64,000 nucleotides of DNA from Anaerotignum sp. MSJ-24 (GTDB lineage: Bacteria > Bacillota > Clostridia > Lachnospirales > Anaerotignaceae). The stretch lies in assembly GCF_018918145.1 (NCBI RefSeq), contig NZ_JAHLPX010000005.1, positions 1-64,000 on the forward strand. The letters run 5' to 3'. Below the pieces are notes generated by a model. That model had not been told where the DNA came from, searched no databases, and saw nothing but the letters and a program-made list of their open reading frames with translations. Below are positions 42,954 through 52,000 of the stretch, piece by piece. The first letter of the stretch is position 1, and every line of letters begins with the position of its first letter. Made by a program: the position numbers and the translations under genes.

Positions 42954-45530
42954 ATGAAACAGCTTGTGATAGGAATAATTGCACATGTAGACTCCGGAAA
43001 AACAACGCTTTCGGAAGGAATGCTTTATTGTGCGGGACAAATAAAAAAATTGGGTCGTGTCGATCATGGAGATACGTTTCTTGATTCATATGAGCTTGAA
43101 CGAAGCCGAGGAATAACCATATTTTCAAAACAGGCTATTATCGATTATAAGGATACGCATATAACATTGCTGGATACTCCGGGGCATGTGGATTTTTCGC
43201 CCGAAACCGAGAGAACCTTTAAGGCTATGGATTATGCTGTGCTTGTTATAAGCGGAACAGACGGCGTCCAGAGTCATACAGAAACGCTTTGGAAGCTTCT
43301 TACACATTATGAAATACCGACTTTTATATTCGTAAATAAGATGGATATTGACGGTGCAGATAAGGCTGCCGTTCTTAAGGAGCTTAAGGAACACCTTTCG
43401 GAAAGCTGTATAGATTTTTCCTCTGATAATACCCCGGAATTTTATGAAAATGCGGCAGTATATGATGAAGAAATGCTCGAAAGCTTTTTGGAAAACGGCG
43501 ATGTAGATATACAAATGCTTGCCTCGGCAATAAAAAGCAGAAAAATATATCCATGCTGTTTCGGCTCTGCACTCAAAATGGACGGGGTAAAGGAATTTAT
43601 GGACTGCCTCGACAAATATACCGTTGAGCCCGAATACGGCGATATTTTCGGAGCAAGAGTGTTTAAAATAACCGAAGATGAGCAGAAAAACAGGCTTACA
43701 CATATAAAAATAACAGGCGGAAGTCTTAAGGTTAAGGCTATGCTTTCCGGTTTCGACAGAAACGGAGATAAATGGTCGGAAAAAATAAATCAGATAAGGA
43801 TATATTCCGGTTCAAAGTTTTCAGCTCTGGATGAGGCTGTTGCCGGAACGGTCTGTGCCGTAACAGGACTTACAAAAACATATGCCGGCGAAGGTCTTGG
43901 CTTTGAGCTTGATGCCGAAGCGCCGTATTTAGAGTCTGTTTTGACTTATAAGCTTGAAATTGAGGACGGAACGGATATACATACCGTTTTGTCAAAGCTC
44001 AGACAGCTTGAGGAGGAAGAACCGGAGCTTAATATAGTCTGGAATGAGCAGCTTCAGGAAATCCATATACGTCTTATGGGCGAGATACAGACTGAGGTGC
44101 TTAAAAAACTTATTTATGACAGATTTAATATTTCGGTCAGCTTTGGACAGGGAAGTATAGTATATAAGGAAACAATAGCCGATGCAGTTGAAGGCATAGG
44201 CCATTATGAACCGTTAAGACATTATGCGGAAGTGCATCTTCTTCTTGAGCCGGGAAAACGTGGCAGCGGACTTAAGTTTTTTACAAGATGCAAAGAAGAT
44301 ATGCTCGATAAAAACTGGCAAAGACTTATATTGACTCATCTTGAGGAAAAACAGCATATCGGCGTTCTGACCGGTTCGCCTATAACCGATATGAAAATAA
44401 CACTGCTTGCCGGAAAAGCCCATAATAAGCATACGGAAGGCGGAGATTTCCGACAGGCAACCTACAGAGCCGTAAGACAGGGTTTGAAATCGGCAGAAAG
44501 CATACTTCTTGAGCCTTGGTACAGCTTTGTGATAACTGTTCCGACCGACAATATCGGCAGAGCAATGTCAGATATACAGAAAATGAACGGTACTTTTTCA
44601 CCGCCGGAAACCTCCGGTGCGGTTTCTGTGCTGAAAGGCAGTGCACCTGTTTCGGAAATAAGAGATTATCATAAATCGGTAATCGAATATACAAGAGGCA
44701 AGGGAAGAATATCCTGTGTGTTTAAGGGCTATGAGCCATGCCATAATGCCGATGAGGTAATAGAAGAAATCGGCTATGACAGCGACAGTGATATGTATAA
44801 TTCGGCAGATTCGGTTTTCTGTTCACATGGAGCAGGTGTTATCGTAAAGTGGAATGAAGTGCGTGAGCATATGCACGTTGACAGCGGATGGAGTCCGGTG
44901 AAAAAAGAACCGATTAATGCCGAAACAAGGAAACGAATATCCGATTATTGTGCAGGGCTTGCCGATGATAAGGAGCTTATGCAGATATTTGAAAAAACCT
45001 ACGGCCCGGTTAAGCGTGACTTAAGGACCGCTATGGATTCGGCAAAAAGCAAAGAAGCGGCAAAAAAGCTTAAAACGGATTATATATCCAATGGACCGGA
45101 ATATCTGCTTGTAGACGGATATAATATAATTTTTGCATGGGACGAGCTGAAGGAGCTTGCAAAGGATAATCTTGACGCGGCAAGACAAAGATTGATTAAT
45201 ATTATGTGCAACTATCAGGGCGTAAGACAGTGCAATCTGATACTTGTTTTTGATGCATATAAGGTTAAAGGTAATGTCGGCGAAATCGAGAAATATCATA
45301 ATATAACAATCGTATATACAAAAGAGGCGGAAACAGCCGATATGTATATCGAAAAAACAACAAATCAGCTCGGTAAGGACTATAGGGTTCGTGTTGCAAC
45401 ATCAGATGGGCTTGAACAGCTTATTATACTTGCACATGGTGCGTTGAGAGTGTCCGCATCGGAATTTAAGTATGAGGTTGACGCAGTCGAGAATGCCATA
45501 AGAGAATTTATAACAGAGCAGAATACTTAA
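42954..45530 (+). CDS. EF-G/TetM-like translational GTPase fused to a Rae1/YacP (NYN) ribonuclease domain
   Basis: An 858-residue cytosolic protein. The G domain carries AHVDSGKTT (10-18), RGIT (52-55), DTPGH (74-78) and NKMD (128-131). Domains II-V follow the EF-G/ribosome-protection plan to about residue 640. After a charged linker, residues 717-858 match Rae1/YacP: VDGYN (720-724), VFDAYKVKG, KEAETAD (about 790-796) and VATSDGLEQ (814-822), keeping the acidic NYN metal-site residues (Asp721, Asp767, Asp796, Asp818). Rae1 of B. subtilis is a ribosome-dependent A-site mRNA endonuclease. A tetracycline-protection role is not supported by the fusion. It is monocistronic. Confidence 0.88.
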   Translation: MKQLVIGIIAHVDSGKTTLSEGMLYCAGQIKKLGRVDHGDTFLDSYELERSRGITIFSKQAIIDYKDTHITLLDTPGHVDFSPETERTFKAMDYAVLVISGTDGVQSHTETLWKLLTHYEIPTFIFVNKMDIDGADKAAVLKELKEHLSESCIDFSSDNTPEFYENAAVYDEEMLESFLENGDVDIQMLASAIKSRKIYPCCFGSALKMDGVKEFMDCLDKYTVEPEYGDIFGARVFKITEDEQKNRLTHIKITGGSLKVKAMLSGFDRNGDKWSEKINQIRIYSGSKFSALDEAVAGTVCAVTGLTKTYAGEGLGFELDAEAPYLESVLTYKLEIEDGTDIHTVLSKLRQLEEEEPELNIVWNEQLQEIHIRLMGEIQTEVLKKLIYDRFNISVSFGQGSIVYKETIADAVEGIGHYEPLRHYAEVHLLLEPGKRGSGLKFFTRCKEDMLDKNWQRLILTHLEEKQHIGVLTGSPITDMKITLLAGKAHNKHTEGGDFRQATYRAVRQGLKSAESILLEPWYSFVITVPTDNIGRAMSDIQKMNGTFSPPETSGAVSVLKGSAPVSEIRDYHKSVIEYTRGKGRISCVFKGYEPCHNADEVIEEIGYDSDSDMYNSADSVFCSHGAGVIVKWNEVREHMHVDSGWSPVKKEPINAETRKRISDYCAGLADDKELMQIFEKTYGPVKRDLRTAMDSAKSKEAAKKLKTDYISNGPEYLLVDGYNIIFAWDELKELAKDNLDAARQRLINIMCNYQGVRQCNLILVFDAYKVKGNVGEIEKYHNITIVYTKEAETADMYIEKTTNQLGKDYRVRVATSDGLEQLIILAHGALRVSASEFKYEVDAVENAIREFITEQNT

Positions 45531-45571
45531 GGATATTGTGTGGATTTGCTGCATGATTTGGATATGAAAAA

Positions 45572-45609
45572 GGCTTGTTCATCTGATTTGAACAAGCCCT
45601 TAATTTTTT
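45572..45609. terminator. Bidirectional terminator between GTPase and livF
   Basis: GGCTTGTTC (45572-45580) pairs with GAACAAGCC (45590-45598), with A's before and T's after the stem, so it works for both convergent genes. Confidence 0.85.
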
Positions 45610-46313
45610 TATTTACCTTTTCCGAGATATAACTCCTTAACCTTTTCGTTTGCAAGCAACTCTTGGCCTGTGCCGTGCAGAGCAATGGTTCCTGTTTCAA
45701 GAACATATGCAAGGTCGGCAATATGAAGTGCCATGTTTGCGTTCTGCTCGATAAGAAGTATCGTAACGCCTCGTTTATTGATTTCCTTTATAATATTGAA
45801 TATTTCCTTAACTATGATGGGAGCAAGACCGAGTGAAGGTTCGTCCATCATAATAAGCTTGGGACGGCTCATAAGTGCTCGTCCGACAGCGAGCATCTGC
45901 TGTTCACCACCGGAAAGTGTACCGGCCTGCTGCCAGTTTCTTTCCTTAAGTCTGGGGAAAAGTGAATATACCCATTCAATATCGTCATTAAGATTATCTT
46001 TTCTTAAATATGCACCGATTTTAAGATTTTCAAGAACAGTCATATCGGGAAATACATGACGTCCTTCGGGAACAAGTGTAATGCCCTTTGTAACGATAGT
46101 GTGTGTAGGAAGCTTTGTAAGCTCTTCTCCGTCATATGTTATTGAGCCGGAAGCCGCATGTACAAGCCCTGTTATTGTACGAAGGATAGTCGATTTTCCG
46201 GCACCGTTTGCACCGATAAGAGTAACTATCTTTCCGTCGGGAACCTCGAAGGATACGTTTCGTACAGCCTTGATACCGCCGTAGTTTACAGAAAGATTAT
46301 CAATTTTCAGCAT
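45609..46313 (-). CDS. livF: Branched-chain amino acid ABC transporter ATPase LivF
   Basis: A 234-residue ATPase: Walker A GANGAGKSTILRT (about 34-46), signature LSGGEQQMLAVGRAL, Walker B LIMMDEPSLGLAP. The QQML variant in the signature is typical of LivF. It overlaps livG by 14 bp and is last in the liv operon. It forms the motor with LivG. Confidence 0.95.
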   Translation of the reverse strand: MLKIDNLSVNYGGIKAVRNVSFEVPDGKIVTLIGANGAGKSTILRTITGLVHAASGSITYDGEELTKLPTHTIVTKGITLVPEGRHVFPDMTVLENLKIGAYLRKDNLNDDIEWVYSLFPRLKERNWQQAGTLSGGEQQMLAVGRALMSRPKLIMMDEPSLGLAPIIVKEIFNIIKEINKRGVTILLIEQNANMALHIADLAYVLETGTIALHGTGQELLANEKVKELYLGKGK

Positions 46314-47148
46314 CGTTGCTCACCCCCAGATATGCCTCAATAACACGAGGATTGTTCTGAATTTCTTCCGGTGTTCCGCTTGCGATTGTTTTTCCGAAGT
46401 CAAGAACATAAATACGGTCTGAAATCTGCATTACAAGATCCATATGATGCTCAATCATAAATACCGAAAGATTGTAATTTTCTTTTATTTCTTTGATAAA
46501 ATCGGTAAGCTCAAGTGTTTCCTGAGGATTCATACCGGCAGCCGGTTCGTCAAGCAGAAGAAGCTTTGGATCGGTTGCAAGAGCTCTGGCTATCTCAACT
46601 CTTCTTTGAAGACCGTAGGGAAGAGAAGAAGCAATTTCGTCCTTAAGATGAAGCATGTTCTGCATATCGAGAAGCTCCATAGCTTCCTTACGCATTCTGT
46701 TTTCTTCCTTCATGTTAAGACGGAAAGTAGCGGAAAAAATATTCTGCTTTGCTCTCATATGCTTTGCTATAAGTACGTTTTCAAAAACCGTAAGGTTTGA
46801 GAACAGACGAATGTTCTGGAATGTACGTGCAACACCGAGCTTTGTAATCTGGTCGGGTGTTTTACGCATTATATGTTTATATTTATCTGCATTTTCGCCC
46901 TTATACATTGAAACCATTTTTCCCTGAGGATGGTTTTCGAGTATTGTTTCTCCGTTGAAGGCTACAAGACCGTTTGTCGGCTCATATACGCCTGTGATGC
47001 AGTTGAAAGCTGTTGTTTTTCCGGCACCGTTGGGGCCGATAAGAGCAACGATTTCGTTTTTGTTTACATCAAGAGAAAGATTATTTACGGCAACAACACC
47101 GCCGAACTGCATTGTTACGTTTTCTACATGGAGTACGTTTTCGCTCAT
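46300..47148 (-). CDS. livG: Branched-chain amino acid ABC transporter ATPase LivG
   Basis: A 282-residue ATPase with Walker A GPNGAGKTTAFNC, the LivG-type VARTFQNIRLF Q-loop region, signature LPYGLQRRVEIARAL and Walker B LLLLDEPAAGMNP. An insertion (about 65-90) is usual for LivG. Its start overlaps the livM stop by one base. Confidence 0.95.
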   Translation of the reverse strand: MSENVLHVENVTMQFGGVVAVNNLSLDVNKNEIVALIGPNGAGKTTAFNCITGVYEPTNGLVAFNGETILENHPQGKMVSMYKGENADKYKHIMRKTPDQITKLGVARTFQNIRLFSNLTVFENVLIAKHMRAKQNIFSATFRLNMKEENRMRKEAMELLDMQNMLHLKDEIASSLPYGLQRRVEIARALATDPKLLLLDEPAAGMNPQETLELTDFIKEIKENYNLSVFMIEHHMDLVMQISDRIYVLDFGKTIASGTPEEIQNNPRVIEAYLGVSNDAEN

Positions 47149-48275
47149 TATTTATCGCCTCCACTTTCTTCAGCATTTACTTTTTGTTTTTTTCCGAACC
47201 GCCCCGGTATACTTCGTATCAGCCGTCCCAGACCGTCCCATGAGAATTCTGATGTTCCCATGATACCTTTACGATAGAAAAGGACGACAACCATAAGGAG
47301 TATTGAGAATATAACCATACGGAAGCCTGTACGGAAAAGAGGAATCTGTACACCGGCGATTGTAAGCGGTGTATCGAAGAAACGGAGCCATTCCTGACCG
47401 CAGTTTACAAGGAATGCACCAATTATACTTCCTGTTATCGAACCGATACCGCCGATAACAACCATAAGAAGTATGTTATATGTAAGTGATACCTGGAATG
47501 TCTTTGCCTCGATTGAACGCATGAATACCGCAAGAAGTCCGCCTGCAATACCTGTGAAGAATGAGCTTAATATAAAAGCAAGCTCTTTGTGTTTGAATAA
47601 GTTTACACCCATTGCCTCGGCTGCTATCTCGTTTTCTCTTATAGCTTTAAAAGCACGTCCGTATGATGAATTTATTATCAAAAGCATTATTCCTATACAT
47701 ATTACCGAAATTATAAACGGAGTGAATATAGAGGAAAATCCGGGGATGTTTTTAAGTCCGTAAGAACCGTTTGTTATTCTGTCCATCTGAGGACAAGCAA
47801 GAAGCGCTCTGATGATTTCGGCAAAGCCGAGTGTTGCGATTGCAAGATAGTCGCTCTTAAGACGGAGTACGGGAATACCGATAAGTGCTGCAACAACTGC
47901 CGCTAAAACACCGCCGAGTATAAGAGCAGCCCAGAACGGCATATGAAGATTTGCTATTATCGGGCTTATACCGCTCATGTAGTATACACTGGGACGTACA
48001 TCAACGGGAATTGTTAATATGGCAACTGTATATGCACCGATAGCCATAAAGCCTGCCTGACCGAGAGAGAAAAGACCTGTAAATCCGGTAAGAAGGTTCA
48101 TTGATACGGCTACAACGGCGTATATAAGGCTTCTTTCGATAATTGATATTGCATAGCTGTGCTGTGCCTTGTTTGTGTCAAGATAGAAAAGTATGGCAAC
48201 AATTACAGCAAGTGCAACGATTGATAAAACCAAATTTCTTTTTTTGTTTGGTGAAACTGTCTGTATATTTTTCAT
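47148..48275 (-). CDS. livM: Branched-chain amino acid permease LivM
   Basis: A 375-residue inner membrane permease with about nine hydrophobic segments. It contains MNLLTGFTGLFSLGQAGFMA, LRLKSDYLAIATLGFAEI and the cytoplasmic-loop region AIRENEIAAEAMGVN, all LivM hallmarks. The ATG at 48275 follows GAGGTG by 6 nt; a GTG three codons earlier lies in the RBS. It is 10 bp downstream of livH. Confidence 0.94.
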   Translation of the reverse strand: MKNIQTVSPNKKRNLVLSIVALAVIVAILFYLDTNKAQHSYAISIIERSLIYAVVAVSMNLLTGFTGLFSLGQAGFMAIGAYTVAILTIPVDVRPSVYYMSGISPIIANLHMPFWAALILGGVLAAVVAALIGIPVLRLKSDYLAIATLGFAEIIRALLACPQMDRITNGSYGLKNIPGFSSIFTPFIISVICIGIMLLIINSSYGRAFKAIRENEIAAEAMGVNLFKHKELAFILSSFFTGIAGGLLAVFMRSIEAKTFQVSLTYNILLMVVIGGIGSITGSIIGAFLVNCGQEWLRFFDTPLTIAGVQIPLFRTGFRMVIFSILLMVVVLFYRKGIMGTSEFSWDGLGRLIRSIPGRFGKKQKVNAEESGGDK

Positions 48276-48285
48276 AGTAATCACC

Positions 48286-49167
48286 TCAAACCTTGTCTGT
48301 TGCTTTTTCGCCGAATATACCTGTCGGTCTGAATAAAAGCATTATTATAAGAAGTACGAATGTAAATGCGTCGCTGAATGTTGAATATCCTGCGGCAGTA
48401 AGTATTGTTTCACCGACACCGAGTATAAATCCGCCGACAACTGCGCCCGGAATACTTCCGATACCGCCGAGAACGGCAGCTACGAAGCACTTAAGACCGG
48501 GAAGAGAGCCGCTGTAAGGATAAACGGTCATACGGTCTGTGAAATAAAGTATTGAACCGATACCGGCAAGAAGCGAGCCGATAACGAATGTGTAGCTGAT
48601 TACGTTGTTTATTTTGATACCCATTATCTGTGCTGTGTCATAATCTTTTGAAACGGCACGCATAGCCATACCCATTTTTGTATGATTTATAAGCTGCATA
48701 AGTATGATAACGAGGACGATTGTAAGCACCGGAGTTATGAATGTAACGAGAGATGCGGATACATCGCCGAACTGATATATTTTTTTGAGTACGGGTATTT
48801 CGGGATAGCCCTTAGGAAGAGCTGTGAAAAGATATGTTGCAAGATTCTGAAGCAGATATGAAACACCGATTGCCGAAATCATAATAGACATTCTCGGAGC
48901 TGTACGTAACGGCTTATAGGCAACTTTTTCGATAACTACGCCAAGGGCAACTGTTGCCAAAAGCGTTATCGGTATAGCAATATACCAAGGAAAGCTTGCC
49001 ATTGCGAAAATCATAAAATAACCTGCCATCATGAATATATCACCATGTGCGAAGTTAATAAGTCGCAATATACCGTAAACCATTGTGTAACCAATGGCGA
49101 TAAGTGCGTAAGCACCACCCAGAGAAATGCCTGTCAGACAGTGCTGAATTATTGTTGATATACTCAT
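48286..49167 (-). CDS. livH: Branched-chain amino acid permease LivH
   Basis: A 293-residue permease with about eight hydrophobic segments, starting ISLGGAYALIAIGYTMVYGI and containing FAHGDIFMMAGY and RAVSKDYDTAQIMGI, the LivH signatures. It forms the channel with LivM. A 100-bp gap with a terminator separates it from livJ. Confidence 0.94.
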   Translation of the reverse strand: MSISTIIQHCLTGISLGGAYALIAIGYTMVYGILRLINFAHGDIFMMAGYFMIFAMASFPWYIAIPITLLATVALGVVIEKVAYKPLRTAPRMSIMISAIGVSYLLQNLATYLFTALPKGYPEIPVLKKIYQFGDVSASLVTFITPVLTIVLVIILMQLINHTKMGMAMRAVSKDYDTAQIMGIKINNVISYTFVIGSLLAGIGSILYFTDRMTVYPYSGSLPGLKCFVAAVLGGIGSIPGAVVGGFILGVGETILTAAGYSTFSDAFTFVLLIIMLLFRPTGIFGEKATDKV

Positions 49168-49223
49168 AAATAAAGCCCCCTGTTGGTTGTTCTCTTTCTT
49201 ACTTAAAAATTTAAACTGATTTT

Positions 49224-49258
49224 AAAAAAATTAGTGGGGAGAGAAGACTCTCCCCACT
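49224..49258 (-). terminator. Internal terminator between livJ and livH
   Basis: Perfect 11-bp stem AGTGGGGAGAG/CTCTCCCCACT (49233-49258) followed on the reverse strand by a run of seven T's. Partial readthrough would give more binding protein than permease, a common arrangement. Confidence 0.88.
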
Positions 49259-49275
49259 TAAAATTCACTTATTTA

Positions 49276-50472
49276 TTACTCATCGATTGATGTTGTTGTT
49301 AAGAATACGATTTTACCGTCTTTGATAGTCTTGATATAAGCCATATCCTTATTAGCATCGCCGTTTTCATCAAATGTGATGTCACCTGTAACGCCTTCTA
49401 CATGTACGTTCTTGAGAGCATCTTTGATTGCTGCGGGATCAACTGAATCAGCATCTTTGATAGCCTGAACGGCTGTGATGTAAGCATCATATCCGAGAGC
49501 TGAAACTGCAGGGATAATGTCTGATTCACCAATGCTTGTAAGGTAAGCTTTGAAACCGTCAACGAAAGCTGCAGCTTCGTCGTTTGCAGGAGCAGCTTCA
49601 TCATAGAATGTTGAGAATACAGCGCCTTCTGCGTCAGCACCTGCATTTTCGATGATTGTTGCATTTTCCCATGTATCTCCGGCAGCGATTACTGATGTGA
49701 TACCCATTTCACGAGCCTGCTTAAGGATAAGCGGAGCTGTTGTGATTGATGAAGGAGCAAAGATAAATTCAGGGTTAGCTGATTTGATGTTTGTAAGGAT
49801 AGCCTTGAAGTCTGACTGGTTTGTCTGGAACTGTTCTTCAGAAACGATTGTTCCGCCGAGCTTTTCGAAAGCTGCCTTAAAGAATGAACCAAGACCTGAT
49901 GAATAATCATCACCGAGCTGTGTAATAACAGCAGCTGTTTTGTATCCGTTCTGGATAGCATAGTTAGCCATTACAGTTCCCTGGAAAGGATCAAGGAAGC
50001 ATGTACGGAAGTACCATTCGTTGCCGCTTGTAACCTGAGGGTTTGTACATGAGCAGCCGATTGCGGGAATTCCTGCTTCTGCAAAAATATCACCGGCAGC
50101 GATTGAAACGCCTGAGCCGTATGAACCGAGAACAGTAACAACGCCTTCTGAAACAAGCTTCTGAGCTGCTGTAACGGCTTCTGTCTTATCTGATTTGTTG
50201 TCAACTTCTACAAGCTGAATTGTGTATTCTGTTCCGCCGACCTCAACTGTAGGATAAACCTGGTTAGCGTAACGGATACCATAAACCTCCTGAAGACCGC
50301 CGCCTCCGTTTTCACCTGTCTGAGGCTCGAATACACCGATTTTAATTACATTGTCACCGGAAGCTGATGCGTCATTTCCTGATGATGTAGAACTTGAGCT
50401 GCTGCTTCCGCATCCTGCAAGTGCACCCATAACGAGGCATGCAGATAAAGCGATTGATAAAAATTTCTTCAT
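49276..50472 (-). CDS. livJ: Branched-chain amino acid-binding lipoprotein LivJ
   Basis: A 398-residue type I periplasmic-binding-protein-like lipoprotein. Lipobox ALAGC with Cys21, a Ser-rich linker, then the binding domain with IKIGVFEPQTGENGG, VLGSYGSGVSIAAG and CTNPQVTSGNEWYFRT. The ATG follows TTGGAGG by 8 nt. Codon choice (GCT, ATC, AAG) is more biased than in neighbouring genes, as expected for an abundant protein. It heads the livJHMGF operon. Confidence 0.94.
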   Translation of the reverse strand: MKKFLSIALSACLVMGALAGCGSSSSSSTSSGNDASASGDNVIKIGVFEPQTGENGGGGLQEVYGIRYANQVYPTVEVGGTEYTIQLVEVDNKSDKTEAVTAAQKLVSEGVVTVLGSYGSGVSIAAGDIFAEAGIPAIGCSCTNPQVTSGNEWYFRTCFLDPFQGTVMANYAIQNGYKTAAVITQLGDDYSSGLGSFFKAAFEKLGGTIVSEEQFQTNQSDFKAILTNIKSANPEFIFAPSSITTAPLILKQAREMGITSVIAAGDTWENATIIENAGADAEGAVFSTFYDEAAPANDEAAAFVDGFKAYLTSIGESDIIPAVSALGYDAYITAVQAIKDADSVDPAAIKDALKNVHVEGVTGDITFDENGDANKDMAYIKTIKDGKIVFLTTTSIDE

Positions 50473-50541
50473 ACTTTCTTCCTCCAATATTATGTTTTTG
50501 TGTTTACACTATGAACAAATGTCCATGTGATTTACGAAATT

Positions 50542-50570
50542 ATTATACATTAATACATGATTAAATGCAA
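50542..50570 (-). promoter_or_regulatory. livJ promoter
   Basis: The reverse strand shows TTGCAT (50565-50570), 17 bp, then TATAAT (50542-50547), 70 bp before the livJ start. Confidence 0.75.
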
Positions 50571-50727
50571 TACTTTAATTTAATAAGTTATAATACAAAA
50601 TAATTATGCTAAATGAGCAAAAATATGTAAAAATAGCACGAAAGCCAGAGATTTCGTGGCACTTGAAAAAATATGACGAAAAGTGTTATATTATCTAAAT
50701 ATATCGAAATATTCGGAGGATTAATAT

Positions 50728-51636
50728 ATGGATAACTTTTATTGCGTAAAAGGAAATACGTGGTGTATTGATACCGGTGCAACTCTTATGGCGGTATACA
50801 GACTTAATGAACATGATATTGTTATGATAGATACCGGACTTGCATATGGCAGACCGGAAACAAAGTGCATTATGCACGTTCTTGACGGTTTTCAGCTTAA
50901 TGTAAAGGCAATAATTGCGACACACGGACACCTTGACCATATAGGAAATAATAATATATTAGCAGGAAAATATGACTGTAAAATATATATGTATGGCTCT
51001 GAAGCTTATGATTGTATGAGTGTTGAGTCGATGAGAATACAGCATACCGGTGTTGCCTATGAAGAGGTGAAGGACGCTCTTGTTAAAATGACCAGCCGGG
51101 TTGATGTTTTTATAACGCCTTGGGAGAAAAAGATAAATATTTTGGGTGCGGATTTTGAGATTGTGCATACTCCGGGACACAGCCCTTCGCATATATCCAT
51201 TATAACTCCCGATAATGTTATGATGGCAGGAGATGCCCTTATGTCAAAGGACGAAATAGTCAAGGCAAAAATACCTTATGCCTGCAATTTTGCCGTTGAT
51301 TTTGAGTCAAAGAGAAAAATCGCCGCAATGAAATGTGATAAATACATAATTTCGCACAGAGGCATTTGCGACAGCGAAAGTATAGCCGATGAGGTAGAGG
51401 CAAATATTGAATATCTTAAGAGCAGAGCTGAAATAATCCATGGTTATATTGAGGACGGAATGTGCTTTGATGATATTGCTGCCGCAGTCTTGACTTTGAT
51501 GAATATAAAGGTAGCGAACAGATATTATTTCTTTGACCTTCACGGAATGGTAAAGCCTTATGTGCAGTATCTTGAGGAATGCGGAGAAATTCAGGCATAT
51601 TATGAAAAGGGCTATATAAGATATAAAGTACTTTAA
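50728..51636 (+). CDS. MBL-fold metallo-hydrolase
   Basis: A 302-residue metallo-beta-lactamase-fold enzyme. Metal ligands are visible: THGHLDHIG (HxHxDH), HTPGHSPSH, the GDAL aspartate and the late ISHRGI histidine. A helical C-terminal region (about 215-300) resembles the winged helix of LACTB2-like proteins. The substrate is unknown. RBS GGAGG lies before the ATG. It is divergent from livJ and is not clearly part of an operon. Confidence 0.8.
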   Translation: MDNFYCVKGNTWCIDTGATLMAVYRLNEHDIVMIDTGLAYGRPETKCIMHVLDGFQLNVKAIIATHGHLDHIGNNNILAGKYDCKIYMYGSEAYDCMSVESMRIQHTGVAYEEVKDALVKMTSRVDVFITPWEKKINILGADFEIVHTPGHSPSHISIITPDNVMMAGDALMSKDEIVKAKIPYACNFAVDFESKRKIAAMKCDKYIISHRGICDSESIADEVEANIEYLKSRAEIIHGYIEDGMCFDDIAAAVLTLMNIKVANRYYFFDLHGMVKPYVQYLEECGEIQAYYEKGYIRYKVL

Positions 51637-51850
51637 AAACTTTATTGCGGTAATTAATTATTTTAATAGTGAATCAACAAATCAGAAGAGGAAAATTTAT
51701 TAAATTTATACATTTTGTAAAATAATATAGGAAAATCAGACGTTATGTATATTTTACCATATATAACATAACCTGTATAAAGAAAAATATGTAGCAAAAA
51801 TCAATATATAATAATCAATAATGTAATAAATAAATCAAACCTTAAATACA

Positions 51851-51887
51851 AACAGGCAGTTGTCAAATTCGATTGCCTGTTATTTTT
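51851..51887 (+). terminator. Terminator upstream of psuK
   Basis: AACAGGCA (51851-51858) pairs with TGCCTGTT (51874-51881) and is followed by a T-rich run. It is 210 bp after the MBL gene; the AT-rich stretch 51637-51850 between them shows no gene. Confidence 0.7.
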
Positions 51888-51927
51888 AATTTTAACCGAA
51901 TTGAATATTAAATTATCTAAAAATATG

Positions 51928-51956
51928 TTGACGGATTAAACAACTGATGATATAAT
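51928..51956 (+). promoter_or_regulatory. psuK-psuG promoter
   Basis: TTGACG (51928-51933), 17 bp, then a perfect TATAAT (51951-51956), 45 bp before the psuK start. Confidence 0.88.
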
Positions 51957-52000
51957 AAACACAAGCTTAGAGTTTAAATATTTATATTGGTGGTGAAAAA

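Noticed and set aside
42954-45530. Calling this a tetracycline ribosomal-protection gene
   Set aside because: The G-domain similarity is shared by all EF-G-like proteins, and the added nuclease domain and chromosomal setting do not fit a dedicated resistance gene.
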